Origin: Porticoccaceae bacterium
GTDB taxonomy: Bacteria; Pseudomonadota; Gammaproteobacteria; Pseudomonadales; Porticoccaceae
Length of the DNA: 48,029 bases
Direction of reading: 5' to 3'
Assembly (NCBI GenBank): GCA_029252555.1
Contig: JAQXBF010000014.1
Coordinates: 1-48,029, forward strand
Translations under genes and position numbers: made by a program
The notes under the pieces: generated by a model
Told to the model about the DNA's origin: nothing
What the model saw: the letters and a program-made list of their open reading frames with translations, nothing else
Databases searched by the model: none
Shown here: piece after piece, positions 38,582 to 47,266 of the stretch
How positions within the stretch are numbered: position 1 is the first letter of the stretch
Layout of the letters: each line of letters opens with the position of its first letter

Positions 38582-39179
38582 GAAGACTTTATGTTTTATC
38601 TGTTTCCTGATGGTTGCCTCAACCTCGCTGAGCCGGCCCATTTCTTATGTCGGCGGCCATACATTGATGTTCAATTCCGCAACACTTGCAGATAATATTT
38701 ACTGGCACTACACCCCCAATATTAACTACTCGCTGGGGCTGGATTACCAAAAAGACAAAATCACTGGCCAGCAATTTCCCTCGGCCAGATTAACCTACTT
38801 AATTAATCGCAAGAACAGCGACACCTCCCAACGCAACCTATATCTTAAAACTGGAGTTGGGCTGAACGATACCAACAATCACTTTTATGCTCTGACCGGC
38901 GACTGGGAAACCAGACGATTGTTTGTTGGCTTCTCAGCCAAGCAGGTATCAGGGGATGGTTACGATCTCTTCGAACAGTCGGTAACGTTTGGCCTGGCAC
39001 CCTATCTGGGCGACTACGGTGCTCTCCATACCTGGCTGATGATTAAAAGTAAGAAGAATGACTTTGACAACAAACGAGCCACCTATCCAGTGCTGCGGGT
39101 TTTTAAAGGTGGCGCCTTGATTGAGTTCGGCTACCACAAACGGACCAACTGGGACGTCCATCTCATGTACAGATTCTAA
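38580..39179 (+). CDS. Putative outer-membrane beta-barrel protein of a metal operon
   Basis: A 199-residue product with a signal peptide (about residues 1-18, MKTLCFICFLMVASTSLS). The mature part is rich in alternating aromatic and polar residues: YWHYTPNINYSLGLDYQKD, RNLYLKTGVGL, RRLFVGFSAKQVSG, FGLAPYLGDYG. It ends WDVHLMYRF, with the C-terminal Phe typical of outer-membrane barrels. I recognise no family. Position at the head of an operon with HMA, MerT-like and CsoR-like proteins suggests an outer-membrane metal-related role (inference). The ATG lies on the operator; a predicted transcript would start at or near it, so the mRNA may be leaderless or an upstream promoter may be used. The next in-frame ATG, ten codons in, would shorten the signal peptide. 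Confidence 0.78.
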   Translation: MKTLCFICFLMVASTSLSRPISYVGGHTLMFNSATLADNIYWHYTPNINYSLGLDYQKDKITGQQFPSARLTYLINRKNSDTSQRNLYLKTGVGLNDTNNHFYALTGDWETRRLFVGFSAKQVSGDGYDLFEQSVTFGLAPYLGDYGALHTWLMIKSKKNDFDNKRATYPVLRVFKGGALIEFGYHKRTNWDVHLMYRF

Positions 39180-39198
39180 AAAAAATAGCGAGACCATT

Positions 39199-39606
39199 AT
39201 GAAAAAATTACTTTTGGCAATATTACTACTGACCGCAACAGCACCTCAGGCTGCCGAACATGAAATGGAGCATATGCACTCCCACAAAGGGCATGTTCAC
39301 GATACGATGGTCGACGGCCAAACCCTCAGCGTTGATGCCGAGCGCTTCGATAACTTTGTTAATGCCGTTCCCAGTGATCAGATAGTGGTTATCAGTGTTC
39401 AGGGTATGGTCTGCGACTTCTGTGCTCGTGGCATTGAGAAGACCTTTGATAAAGACAACACCGTAACCAAAATAGACGTGGACCTGGCATCAGGGAAAGT
39501 CTTGCTAGCCTATTCCCAGGCGGTAAAAATAGATCGCACTGTGATTGAAAAAAATATTCTTAACAACGGTCTTAATGCCACTGCCATTCAAGTGATAGGC
39601 AAATAA
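39199..39606 (+). CDS. Periplasmic heavy-metal-associated (HMA) domain protein
   Basis: A 135-residue protein with a signal peptide (about 1-19, ending PQAA). A His/Met-rich segment follows at about 21-35 (HEMEHMHSHKGHVH), then an HMA ferredoxin-like domain with the metal-binding GMVCDFC motif (C72, C75) and the pattern VDLASGKVLLAYSQ. It resembles MerP-type periplasmic metal carriers with an added His-rich tail that could bind copper, zinc or nickel. The frame is open upstream, but the ATG at 39199 gives a proper signal peptide. The MerT-like gene starts one nt after its stop, which implies that the two work together. Confidence 0.88.
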   Translation: MKKLLLAILLLTATAPQAAEHEMEHMHSHKGHVHDTMVDGQTLSVDAERFDNFVNAVPSDQIVVISVQGMVCDFCARGIEKTFDKDNTVTKIDVDLASGKVLLAYSQAVKIDRTVIEKNILNNGLNATAIQVIGK

Positions 39607-39607
39607 G

Positions 39608-39973
39608 ATGCAAGATAAAGCGGCCAATTTCTTTTCCCTATTTGCCTCTACATCAACATTGATATGCTGTGCCCTGCCAGCACTTTTTGTCACTCTGGGT
39701 GCTGGTGCCAGTTTTGCCAGCCTGATTGGCGTATTCCCATTTTTGATTGTGCTGTCCCAATACAAAATAGCCATTAGCCTGTTCGCACTGGCGATGATTG
39801 TAATCGCAGGACTGGTCAATTATAAAACGGCCAGAATGCCTTGCCCTGCCGACCCAGAACTTGGTCGTACCTGCTTGCAAACCAGGCAGCGCTCGCGACA
39901 AGTCTATTACTTTTCCACTGGTATCTTTATCTGTGCCAGTATATTCACCTATGTTCTCCCCAACTTTATCTAA
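39608..39973 (+). CDS. MerT-like inner-membrane metal transport protein
   Basis: A 121-residue protein with three predicted membrane helices. The vicinal pair C20-C21 lies in the first helix (STLICCALPALFVTLGAGASF), as in MerT. A cytoplasmic loop holds two more cysteines (MPCPADPELGRTC), and a third helix ends TYVLPNFI, like the VVPFF ending of MerT. The layout matches mercuric-ion transport proteins, but there is no merA or merR nearby, and the regulator is of the CsoR type. The metal is therefore more likely copper or another soft or borderline ion than mercury (inference). Confidence 0.8.
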   Translation: MQDKAANFFSLFASTSTLICCALPALFVTLGAGASFASLIGVFPFLIVLSQYKIAISLFALAMIVIAGLVNYKTARMPCPADPELGRTCLQTRQRSRQVYYFSTGIFICASIFTYVLPNFI

Positions 39974-39982
39974 GGAAGGGCC

Positions 39983-40246
39983 ATGACACATTCATGCCAC
40001 AAAAAATTAATTCCCAATATCAATCGTATTTCAGGGCAGATCAATGGTGTGGGTAAAATGGTTGATGAAGGTAAATACTGTGTCGACATTCTCAACCAAC
40101 TGAAAGCGGCTAAATCAGCCATAGCGACAGTTGAGGCAAAGATTTTAGAAAAACATATTGAGGAATGTGTGAGAGATTCTCTGCTGAGCCAGAATCAAGT
40201 GGACATCAAAATCGCCGAGCTGGTAAAAGTTCTAAAACGCTCCTAG
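39983..40246 (+). CDS. CsoR/RcnR-family metal-sensing repressor
   Basis: An 87-residue all-helical DUF156 protein with the family core NRISGQINGVGKMVDEGKYC, DILNQLKAAKSAI and LEKHIEECV. Metal-site positions read C33, H58 and C62, the Cys-His-Cys set of copper CsoR, with H3 and C5 at the N terminus that could add a ligand as in nickel sensors (InrS uses His-Cys-His-Cys). The fingerprint argues for Cu(I) or Ni(II) and against RcnR proper, which has His at the last position. GGAAGG lies about 5 nt before the ATG. It is the last gene of the operon and presumably represses it through the palindrome at 38565-38581. Confidence 0.9.
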   Translation: MTHSCHKKLIPNINRISGQINGVGKMVDEGKYCVDILNQLKAAKSAIATVEAKILEKHIEECVRDSLLSQNQVDIKIAELVKVLKRS

Positions 40247-40273
40247 TGCGCTATATTGTCAGCATACCCTCAA

Positions 40274-40293
40274 GGCTATTTATTCAAATAGCC
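40274..40293 (+). terminator. Hairpin after the metal operon (weak terminator candidate)
   Basis: GGCTATTT, loop ATTC, AAATAGCC: a perfect 8-bp stem 27 nt after the repressor stop. There is no T run after it, so intrinsic termination is uncertain. Confidence 0.4.
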
Positions 40294-40346
40294 AGCTAAC
40301 AAATATAAAGCCAGCTTAAAGTCTGACATTTAATGGAATAACAATT

Positions 40347-40508
40347 ATGCCCGCTGCCGCAGGCTAGTATCTTATCCACCACGACGTCAACTTGCAGGCA
40401 ATTGAAGATATTACTGTGGCTATGATTTTTGACAGCTCTCAAGCGAGACAGAAAAAATATGAGACCTCGTTAAAGTCTCTGGTTGAGTGTACGGTGAAAA
40501 AGGATTAG
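40347..40508 (+). pseudogene. Possible small decayed gene with an in-frame TAG
   Basis: ATG at 40347, with GGAA about 8 nt upstream, reads six codons (MPAAAG), then TAG (40365-40367). The same frame then runs 46 more codons to a TAG at 40506-40508. That stretch, with YLIHHDVNLQAIEDITVAMI and SSQARQKKYETSLKSLVEC, looks protein-like and helical. It may be the remnant of a longer gene or a small gene with a nonsense mutation. I recognise no family, and chance openness is possible. It is convergent with, and touches, the lactonase gene. Confidence 0.3.
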
Positions 40509-41386
40509 CGCGGCTGAAATAGCGGGTCTGCAATCCCTTTAGCGTCGGTTTCAAAAATAAATAAATTACCCGCCTCAGGCTCTGTCTTGCGAGCCTCTGC
40601 GTTCAAGCCCTGATAAGCACTGGTGACAAAAAGCCTGTTTAATGCCGGCCCACCAAAGGCGGCACAGGTAGGCTGGCTAACCTGCAGAGGTAAAATAAAG
40701 TCGATCTCCCCCTCTGGGCTATAGCGCACCACACGGCTGGCAGCCCACTGGGCGCTCCAAATATAGCCTTCTGCATCTACTGTGGCACCATCGGGAAAAC
40801 AGCCCTTCTCGGTGCGCACTAACAAGCTTTGATTTGTGATAGCGCCAGTGGCTGTGTCAAAGTCATAGCGATGGATACGCCTTGAGGGGGTATCCGTGTG
40901 ATACATCAGCTTGCTATCTGGGCTCCAGCAGAGGCCATTGGAAATTGACAGGCCCCCAATCTGGCTGGAGACCTGTAACCTATGGTCAAGACAGTAAAGT
41001 GCTCCGGCACCCTGCTCCCCGGATTCCACCATAGAGCCAGCCCAAAACCGACCTTGGCGATCAGCACGGCCATCATTGAGTCTGGTGCCAGGATTAGCCT
41101 GCTCTGTTTTACTGAGCCATTGAATAGCGCCAGTTGCAGGATTGTAATAGGCAAAACCACTGGCAAAGCCGCACATTAGATTGTCACTGTTAGCAACTAA
41201 AGCAAAAGACCCCAAGCGCTCCGGTGTGGCCCATTGATCGAGCTGTTTGTCTTGCGGGCAATAACGATACAGAATGCTACCCTCGATATCCGTCCACCAG
41301 ACAGCGGCACCAGGGGCATCCCAGATCACCCCTTCGCCCAATTCATTCTCGACCTTCACTATGTCTATTAATCTGGCTGCTACCAT
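40505..41386 (-). CDS. SMP-30/gluconolactonase-family sugar lactonase
   Basis: A 293-residue six-bladed propeller that opens aldonolactones. The metal ligands expected in the family are present: E18 (ELGEGVIWD), RLNDGRADRQGRFWAGSM, the Asn in SISNGLCWSPD, and the Asp in CFPDGATVDAEGYIWSAQW. By context it most likely hydrolyses D-galactono-1,4- or 1,5-lactone, made by the SDR four genes upstream in the operon, to D-galactonate (inference). There is no signal peptide, so it is cytoplasmic. It is last in the operon, 17 nt after dgoA. Confidence 0.88.
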   Translation of the reverse strand: MVAARLIDIVKVENELGEGVIWDAPGAAVWWTDIEGSILYRYCPQDKQLDQWATPERLGSFALVANSDNLMCGFASGFAYYNPATGAIQWLSKTEQANPGTRLNDGRADRQGRFWAGSMVESGEQGAGALYCLDHRLQVSSQIGGLSISNGLCWSPDSKLMYHTDTPSRRIHRYDFDTATGAITNQSLLVRTEKGCFPDGATVDAEGYIWSAQWAASRVVRYSPEGEIDFILPLQVSQPTCAAFGGPALNRLFVTSAYQGLNAEARKTEPEAGNLFIFETDAKGIADPLFQPR

Positions 41387-41403
41387 TATCTTTTCCTTTG
41401 CCT

Positions 41404-42039
41404 TTATTTAGCCCGCACAGCATTAATTGCATCCACCACCGCCCGCGCAGACTGGTAAACCTGTTCCGCGCTATCACCAGGTTTATAGAGCTCCGAACCA
41501 ATGCCAAAACCATCGGCCCCAGCCTGTAGCCACTGATTTGCAACATCTGCCCCTACACCACCCACTGCCAATAGTTTGCAGCTTTTCGGCAACACCGCAC
41601 TTAGCCCTGCAATATGACCGGGCCCATAGGTTGCAGCGGGAAAGCATTTTAAATAGCGGGCACCGCACTGATAAGCCGCAAATGCCTCAGTCGCGGTGGC
41701 CCATCCGGGCATCGGGACTAAACCCGCTTCCAGACTGCGCTCAATCACTGCTGGATTGGTGTTGGGGCTAATCGCAATTTCGCCTCCAGCTCCGGCGACA
41801 CCCACCACATCAGCTTCGGTCAACACTGTGCCAGCACCAATAACACAGCGATCACCCATGGCTTCCACCAGATTTTTAATACTGGTTATTGGGTCGGGAG
41901 AATTAAGTGGCACCTCAATAATACCAATGCCAGCCTGATGCAAGGCCTCGCCAATGTCCACCACTTCCCCTGGGCACACACCCCGCAAGATGGCAATAAC
42001 CGGCATCTGCGCAAACCAGTTTTCTAATTTTTCTGTCAT
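41404..42039 (-). CDS. dgoA: 2-dehydro-3-deoxy-6-phosphogalactonate aldolase
   Basis: Class I aldolase that splits KDPGal into pyruvate and glyceraldehyde 3-phosphate. The 211-residue product has IAILRGV (R19), IIEVPLNSPDP (E42), VIGAGTVLTEADV, the Schiff-base K131 in YLKCFPAATYGPGHIAGL, and VGGVGADVANQWLQAGADGFGIGSELY. The P-L-N-S-P stretch and the adjacent KDPGal kinase favour the DgoA subgroup over KDPG aldolase. Its ATG overlaps dgoK by 4 nt. Confidence 0.92.
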   Translation of the reverse strand: MTEKLENWFAQMPVIAILRGVCPGEVVDIGEALHQAGIGIIEVPLNSPDPITSIKNLVEAMGDRCVIGAGTVLTEADVVGVAGAGGEIAISPNTNPAVIERSLEAGLVPMPGWATATEAFAAYQCGARYLKCFPAATYGPGHIAGLSAVLPKSCKLLAVGGVGADVANQWLQAGADGFGIGSELYKPGDSAEQVYQSARAVVDAINAVRAK

Positions 42040-43010
42040 TGAGCTCTGTCCCTGTTGAGAGATTGATAAACGGCCTGATAGCCGGCAATAGCAATCTGAG
42101 TTGGGTCAAAAATCTGTGCCTCTATGCCCATAGAGCCCAGAGCCAGTTGATAGGCATGACCTAGCAACTGATCGCCAATAATCACTATTTCTGCTAACTG
42201 CCTAGAGCCATCTACTAACTGCCCCGAGCCAGGTACAAATAGCCCCATAGAACCAATAATATCAGAGGCAACCAGTAGGCCCGACAGAAAGGAAGCTGCA
42301 TCCTCTGCTTTTAGCTCTCCCTCAATCTGACGACTGCGGGTAGTAAATAGGGCATTAAGTAGCTGGCCCGGCTTTAAGGTTTTGGCAAGCTCAACCCCCT
42401 GTATAAACGATTGATCAGAAAAATGATCAGCCATGGGCTGAGTAATTAAGATGCTGTGCTGCTCCAACACAGAGTAAAGCTCCCCAGTGAAGGCGGTGAC
42501 AAAGCTGTCTACCCGGCCGTTCTTTACAAGAGCCCATTTGTTATGGGTGCCAGGCAGTATCACAATCTGCTCTGTGCCTTTTTCAGCCTGCTTCTCGGCT
42601 AGCATCCAACCCAGCAGGTGCAGCTCTTCACCGCGCATCATGTCTGGAGTTCCAAGAGCAGTGCGGGTTTTTAGCCCAGACAAGATCCACAGTTCTAGCC
42701 CACGAATAACCCGCTTATTGGTGCCAGCAGCAATCTGCTCTGGCTTGGCTGGGCAGTCCAAGTAGGGCACTGTATGCCAGCCAACATTAGAGCCAACCGC
42801 ACCAGATAAAATGACTGGTACAGGGCCATACTGCTCAATCCAGTCAGCCACCAGATCGAAGAAAATTTCTTCAAAATCATTATATATTTTGCTGCAACCA
42901 GGGCCATTTTGAGTGGCTAATATCTCAGCTACTGAGTTCTTGGAGCAACAGAGATGCAGGCGCAGATTAGTGCTGCCCCAGTCTCCGGCAATAAAAAAAG
43001 ATTCGGACAT
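42036..43010 (-). CDS. dgoK: 2-dehydro-3-deoxygalactonokinase
   Basis: Phosphorylates 2-keto-3-deoxygalactonate at C6 using ATP. The 324-residue product opens FIAGDWGSTNLRLHL, the DgoK version of the phosphate-binding motif. It contains GAVGSNVGWHTVPYLDCPA, MRGEELHLLG, ILPGTHNKWALVKNGRVDSF, TAFTGELYSVLEQHSIL and the C-terminal GDQLLGHAYQLAL. The SDR gene precedes it by 3 nt and the aldolase overlaps it, so the three are translated from one mRNA. Confidence 0.94.
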   Translation of the reverse strand: MSESFFIAGDWGSTNLRLHLCCSKNSVAEILATQNGPGCSKIYNDFEEIFFDLVADWIEQYGPVPVILSGAVGSNVGWHTVPYLDCPAKPEQIAAGTNKRVIRGLELWILSGLKTRTALGTPDMMRGEELHLLGWMLAEKQAEKGTEQIVILPGTHNKWALVKNGRVDSFVTAFTGELYSVLEQHSILITQPMADHFSDQSFIQGVELAKTLKPGQLLNALFTTRSRQIEGELKAEDAASFLSGLLVASDIIGSMGLFVPGSGQLVDGSRQLAEIVIIGDQLLGHAYQLALGSMGIEAQIFDPTQIAIAGYQAVYQSLNRDRAQ

Positions 43011-43013
43011 GGG

Positions 43014-43781
43014 TCAGGTCCTGCCACCATCAATGGTAAAGCTCTGGCCGGTTATCATGCGGCTATCATCTGCCACCAGAAACAAGGCTAGGTTGGCCAC
43101 CTCAGAAGGCTGTAGTCGCTCTTTAAGAGCCACCTGCTTCATCCAGTCTGCCTCGGCCTCTGGAGTCAGCCAGCTGGCAAGTTGGCGCTCGGTCACCACC
43201 CAGCCGGGTAAAATAGCATTTACTCTGATGTGCGATTCACCGTAGTCTCTGGCTAGCGCCTTGGTCATACCCACGATCCCAGCCTTGGCGGTAACATACC
43301 CAGGCATATTGGAAGGGCCAAGCAGAGCATTGATCGAGCTAAAGTTAATAATGGAGCCGCCTGCCTGCTGAGCCATCAGCTCTGCGCCAGCCTGGGCGGC
43401 AAAAAACGCGGCATCCAGATTGATCGCCATACAGTCGCGCCAACTCTGAGCTGTGACCTCTGCGGGGGAGTGGCGATTATCATTGGCGGCATTGTTAATC
43501 AGTGCCTGCAATGGACCCAGCTCTTCTACAGCAACTGCAATAGCTCCCTGCAGAGCATCGACGTCAGTCACATCAATCTGCCGAAACCAGGGGCTGGTGC
43601 CAGTCTGATCTTGCAAATTAGCGCAGAGAGCAACGGCGGCAGCAACATCCAGATCAACAAAGGCAACCTTAGCACCCTGCATGGCAAATGCCTCAACCAT
43701 AGCAGCGCCTATGCCAGTGGCACCCCCAGTAATAAATACACAGCGCCCCTCAATACTTGGGTATTTTGTCGTTTGGCCCAT
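43014..43781 (-). CDS. SDR sugar dehydrogenase, probably D-galactose 1-dehydrogenase
   Basis: A 255-residue classical short-chain dehydrogenase. The cofactor loop is TGGATGIG (18-25), and D43 after beta 2 (FVDLD) suggests NAD. NNAANDNRH at about 97-104 is a motif I associate with galactose and xylose dehydrogenases of this class. Catalytic S148/S149, Y162 and K166 are present (YVTAK), as is VNAILPGWV. First gene of an operon with KDPGal kinase, KDPGal aldolase and a lactonase, and divergent from a beta-galactosidase, so oxidation of galactose to galactonolactone is the likely reaction. Other aldoses remain possible. Confidence 0.85.
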   Translation of the reverse strand: MGQTTKYPSIEGRCVFITGGATGIGAAMVEAFAMQGAKVAFVDLDVAAAVALCANLQDQTGTSPWFRQIDVTDVDALQGAIAVAVEELGPLQALINNAANDNRHSPAEVTAQSWRDCMAINLDAAFFAAQAGAELMAQQAGGSIINFSSINALLGPSNMPGYVTAKAGIVGMTKALARDYGESHIRVNAILPGWVVTERQLASWLTPEAEADWMKQVALKERLQPSEVANLALFLVADDSRMITGQSFTIDGGRT

Positions 43782-43821
43782 TGGACGACCTCTTAAGTTT
43801 GAGACTGGACTGTATTAACAC

Positions 43822-43843
43822 ACAGACTGCAATTACAGCCTGT
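43822..43843. promoter_or_regulatory. Operator-like imperfect palindrome in the divergent sugar promoter region
   Basis: Arms ACAGACTG (43822-43829) and CAGCCTGT (43836-43843) are inverted repeats with one mismatch around CAATTA. A second, shorter palindrome, CAACGTTG, lies at 43903-43910. TATAAT appears on the minus strand at 43870-43865. The 180-nt gap must carry both promoters; no regulator gene is in the window. Confidence 0.4.
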
Positions 43844-43961
43844 AACCGTGCCTATTTATGTTTTATTATAACAGTCACCATAACGCGAATTTGAAGCAAC
43901 AACAACGTTGGTACCGGACGCAAAAATCAAAACCTTATAACAATAAAGCAAAGGGTTCAGA

Positions 43962-45236
43962 ATGATCATTAGAGGGCTGCAGCTAACAATATTTGTCTGC
44001 ACATTGCTTATTAGCGGCATCGCCACCTGTGCCGAACAGCTGTATACCAATCAGCCCCAAGTAACACCAGAGCTGGCTTTTTCCGGAACCTATGGCGTGG
44101 GTGTAACCACCATTACCGCCACTGATTCAAAGCGCTTAAATACAGCCAACTTTATAACCAATATTGAGCGATCTCTGACATTAGAAGTTTGGTATCCCGC
44201 AGAGATTTCAGCCAACGCAGCGCTGGCCACCTATAAAAATGTCACTCGGCTGCAAAAGCTTTTTGAACTGCAGGGTGCTGCCTATCGCGATGCGCCAGCG
44301 CTCGACGAAGGTAGCTTTCCGTTAATTCTGCTATCCCATGGTTTTACCGGCTATCGCACCCAGATGTTTTATCTGGGCGAGCATCTGGCCAGTCATGGTT
44401 ATGTCGTAGTGGGCATAGACCATACCCACTCAACCAATGCCGAGATCAAATCGCCAGATGATCGCCCGGCAGGGTTTATTAGCACATTGTATAACCGCGC
44501 CCGCGATCAGCAATTTCTTCTCGATTACTTTACCGAGCAGCAGTCTCCCGTCGCCAATATTGTGGATACAGATAACGCCGGTATTATCGGCCATTCGATG
44601 GGCGGCTTTGGTGCCATTAATACCATTGGTGGTTGCTATAACTTTACCTATGACATGCTCAAGGCTCTGGGAACACCAGCACCACTGGCACTGGTTATGC
44701 CTCTGGTGCTAAATTCCTGTTATGGCGGCCGCAAGGAGGCAGATCCACGCTGGAAAGCTGCACAACTCTTTGCCCCCTGGGGCGGTGAACAAGGTGCCCA
44801 CAGCGCTGAAGCCATGAACAATATTGAGGTACCTACCTTTTATATTGCCGGTGATCAAGACAATACTTCCGGTTATCAACAGGGCATCAAAAAGCTCTAT
44901 GACCAGACCGGTTCTGAACATAACTACATGCTGCTATTTAAAAATGCGCGACATAATATTGGCCCCCATCCAGCGCCAGCAGCCTCATTTGCCACAGACT
45001 TTGAACTGGGTCATTACGCCGATCCCAGTTGGGATATTGAGATCATTAATCGGGTTATCGAGCATATGAGTCTGGCATTTTTAGACTGCCATATTAAAAA
45101 CGATGCAGCCCGTTGTGACTACCTACCTGTGCGCCAAGATACCCAGCAATACGAGGGTGCCCTGAATCAGCACCGAGATCCTTGGCCCGGCTTTAAACAT
45201 CTCTGGGGCAGCGGCCTACAGTTTTATCGCAAATAA
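43962..45236 (+). CDS. Secreted alpha/beta hydrolase (PAF-acetylhydrolase/chlorophyllase-like)
   Basis: A 424-residue product with a signal peptide (about 1-24, ending TCA-EQ). An alpha/beta hydrolase fold is visible: [36 protein letters not shown] for the oxyanion region, the nucleophile S212 in [12 protein letters not shown], and later YIAGDQDNT and [12 protein letters not shown] for the acid and histidine. Residues 44-80 match the start of PAF-acetylhydrolase-like enzymes, with GTYGVGVTT and LTLEVWYPA. It leads the operon with the GH42 beta-galactosidase (18 nt gap). A role in removing acyl groups from galactosides outside the cytoplasm is possible but is inference; a lipid esterase is the alternative. 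Confidence 0.78.
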   Translation: MIIRGLQLTIFVCTLLISGIATCAEQLYTNQPQVTPELAFSGTYGVGVTTITATDSKRLNTANFITNIERSLTLEVWYPAEISANAALATYKNVTRLQKLFELQGAAYRDAPALDEGSFPLILLSHGFTGYRTQMFYLGEHLASHGYVVVGIDHTHSTNAEIKSPDDRPAGFISTLYNRARDQQFLLDYFTEQQSPVANIVDTDNAGIIGHSMGGFGAINTIGGCYNFTYDMLKALGTPAPLALVMPLVLNSCYGGRKEADPRWKAAQLFAPWGGEQGAHSAEAMNNIEVPTFYIAGDQDNTSGYQQGIKKLYDQTGSEHNYMLLFKNARHNIGPHPAPAASFATDFELGHYADPSWDIEIINRVIEHMSLAFLDCHIKNDAARCDYLPVRQDTQQYEGALNQHRDPWPGFKHLWGSGLQFYRK

Positions 45237-45253
45237 TTAAGCAGGGTAAATCT

Positions 45254-47221
45254 ATGTTTGGAGTCTGTTACTACCCAGAGCATTGGCCTCAATCCCAATG
45301 GGACAAAGACGCAAATATGATGGCCGAACTGGGTTTAACCTATGTGCGTATTGGTGAGTTTGCTTGGTCAAGGCTGGAGCCCAATCCCGGAGAATACGAC
45401 TTCGACTGGCTGGATGCAGCCATCGAGAGCCTGACCAGTGCCGGTCTTAAAGTCGTGATGGGCACCCCCACCGCCACGCCACCCAAATGGCTGATTGATC
45501 AATACCCAGAAATACTCCCAGTAGATCCAGACACCGGCCGCACCAGAGGCTTTGGCTCACGCCGTCACTATGACTTTTCCAGTGCCGTGTATCTGCGTGA
45601 ATCACTTCGTATTACCGAAGCTCTGGCCAAACGCTATGGTGCCCATAAGGGCGTAGTGGGCTGGCAGATCGATAACGAGCTTTGCTGTCATGACACTGCC
45701 CTTAGCGATTCAGCCCTTGCTCGCGATGCATTTCAACACTGGTGCCAACAGCATTACACCAGCATAAATACGCTTAACAACGATTGGGGCAATGTGTTCT
45801 GGTCCATGGAGTATCGGGATTTTAGTGAGATAGAGTTACCCATAGGTGCAGTGACCGAAACCAGCCCAGCCCATCGTCTGGCCTATCGTCACTTCTCCTC
45901 AGACCAGGTGATTAACTATCACAACCCCATGGTTGAGATGATTCGCCAGCATGCCCCGGGCAAGTTTATTACCCATAACTTTATTCCCATGAATGAAACC
46001 GCGGTGGATAACTTTGCCCTGGCCGCACCATTGGATTTCACCAGCTACGATAACTATCCACTAGGACGTACCGATCTATTGATGACCGGCGCTCCCGAAC
46101 AACAGCTGCGCCGTTATATGCGCACTGGGCATCCAGACTTTGCCACCTATTATCATGATCAAACCCGCGGGCTATTAAACCGCGGTTTCTGGGTGATGGA
46201 GCAACAGCCGGGGCCGGTTAACTGGGCCAATAATAACCCTCGTCCAGCACCGGGTATGATTCGCTTTTGGACCTTAGAAGCCTTTGCTCATGGTGCCGAC
46301 TGTGTCTGTTATTTCCGTTGGCGGCAGGCACCCTTTGCCCAAGAGCAAATGCATGCCGGGCTATTGCGCCCCGACAATTCCAAAACCGAAGCCTGGCCAG
46401 AAGCAGAGCAAGCAATGGCTGAAGTGGTTGCATTAGATATTGGCAACCAGCCTTTACAACCAGCATCTGTGGCCATTGTTACCGGCGTAGAAGGGCTGTG
46501 GGTAAGCGATATTGAAAAGCAGGGCGAAGCCTATGACTTCAATAATGTACAGCTGAGTTACTACAGCGCACTGCGAGAACTGGGGGTTAATATTGACTTT
46601 ATCTCGGTGGACTCTGACTTCACAGCCTATGCATTAATTATCGCCCCCAGCCTGCCGATTATTGATCAGGCCTTTGTGGACAAATGCAAAGCGAGCAGCG
46701 CCCAATTTATTTTTGGCCCCAGAGCTGGCGCCAAAACCTCAGAGTTTGGCTATCCCGCCACGTTGCCGCCCGGGTTATTACAGCAGCTAATCCCCATTCG
46801 CATACTCTCAGTCGAAACCTTGCGAGCCGACTGCATGGAAGACCTGTGGTGGAATAACCAGCAATACCAGAGTGGCAGCTGGTGTGAGCAAATAGATGCC
46901 GGGGAGTCAGAGGTTATGGCCCGCTATGATAATGGCGAGCCCGCTGTAGTGTGCCAAAATCGCACCATCTATATTGGCACATTGACCAATCGAGAATTTT
47001 TATTGGACTTTTTCCAACAGGTTTGCCAGCAGGCCAATATTCAAACTTATAGATTTGGTGAGGATATCAGGGTGTGCCAAAGAGGCGATCTGATGTTTGC
47101 CTTTAGCTACTCAGATCAACCTCAGGAACTGCCACTGAATACCGATGCCAGCCTATTGCTAGGAAGTACTCAAATAGAGCCCCATGGTGTTACAGTCTGG
47201 CGGGCCTCAGGCAACGAATAA
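45254..47221 (+). CDS. GH42 beta-galactosidase
   Basis: A 655-residue glycoside hydrolase family 42 enzyme of normal length. It starts [19 protein letters not shown] and has [22 protein letters not shown], the acid/base E142 in [12 protein letters not shown], and the nucleophile E316 in [30 protein letters not shown] and a trimerisation domain (SVAIVTG to FGPRAG) follow, then a C-terminal beta domain. There is no signal peptide, so it hydrolyses imported beta-galactosides in the cytoplasm. It is cotranscribed with the symporter, which starts 45 nt downstream. Released galactose would feed the divergent dehydrogenase operon. Confidence 0.95.
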   Translation: MFGVCYYPEHWPQSQWDKDANMMAELGLTYVRIGEFAWSRLEPNPGEYDFDWLDAAIESLTSAGLKVVMGTPTATPPKWLIDQYPEILPVDPDTGRTRGFGSRRHYDFSSAVYLRESLRITEALAKRYGAHKGVVGWQIDNELCCHDTALSDSALARDAFQHWCQQHYTSINTLNNDWGNVFWSMEYRDFSEIELPIGAVTETSPAHRLAYRHFSSDQVINYHNPMVEMIRQHAPGKFITHNFIPMNETAVDNFALAAPLDFTSYDNYPLGRTDLLMTGAPEQQLRRYMRTGHPDFATYYHDQTRGLLNRGFWVMEQQPGPVNWANNNPRPAPGMIRFWTLEAFAHGADCVCYFRWRQAPFAQEQMHAGLLRPDNSKTEAWPEAEQAMAEVVALDIGNQPLQPASVAIVTGVEGLWVSDIEKQGEAYDFNNVQLSYYSALRELGVNIDFISVDSDFTAYALIIAPSLPIIDQAFVDKCKASSAQFIFGPRAGAKTSEFGYPATLPPGLLQQLIPIRILSVETLRADCMEDLWWNNQQYQSGSWCEQIDAGESEVMARYDNGEPAVVCQNRTIYIGTLTNREFLLDFFQQVCQQANIQTYRFGEDIRVCQRGDLMFAFSYSDQPQELPLNTDASLLLGSTQIEPHGVTVWRASGNE

Positions 47222-47266
47222 AAATAACCAAAACAATGAACAAACAATAATAAATAGGAGTCTCCC

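Noticed and set aside
39653-39991. 112-codon minus-strand frame opposite the MerT-like gene
   Set aside because: Shadow of the plus-strand gene, which has clear MerT features and proper spacing to its neighbours.
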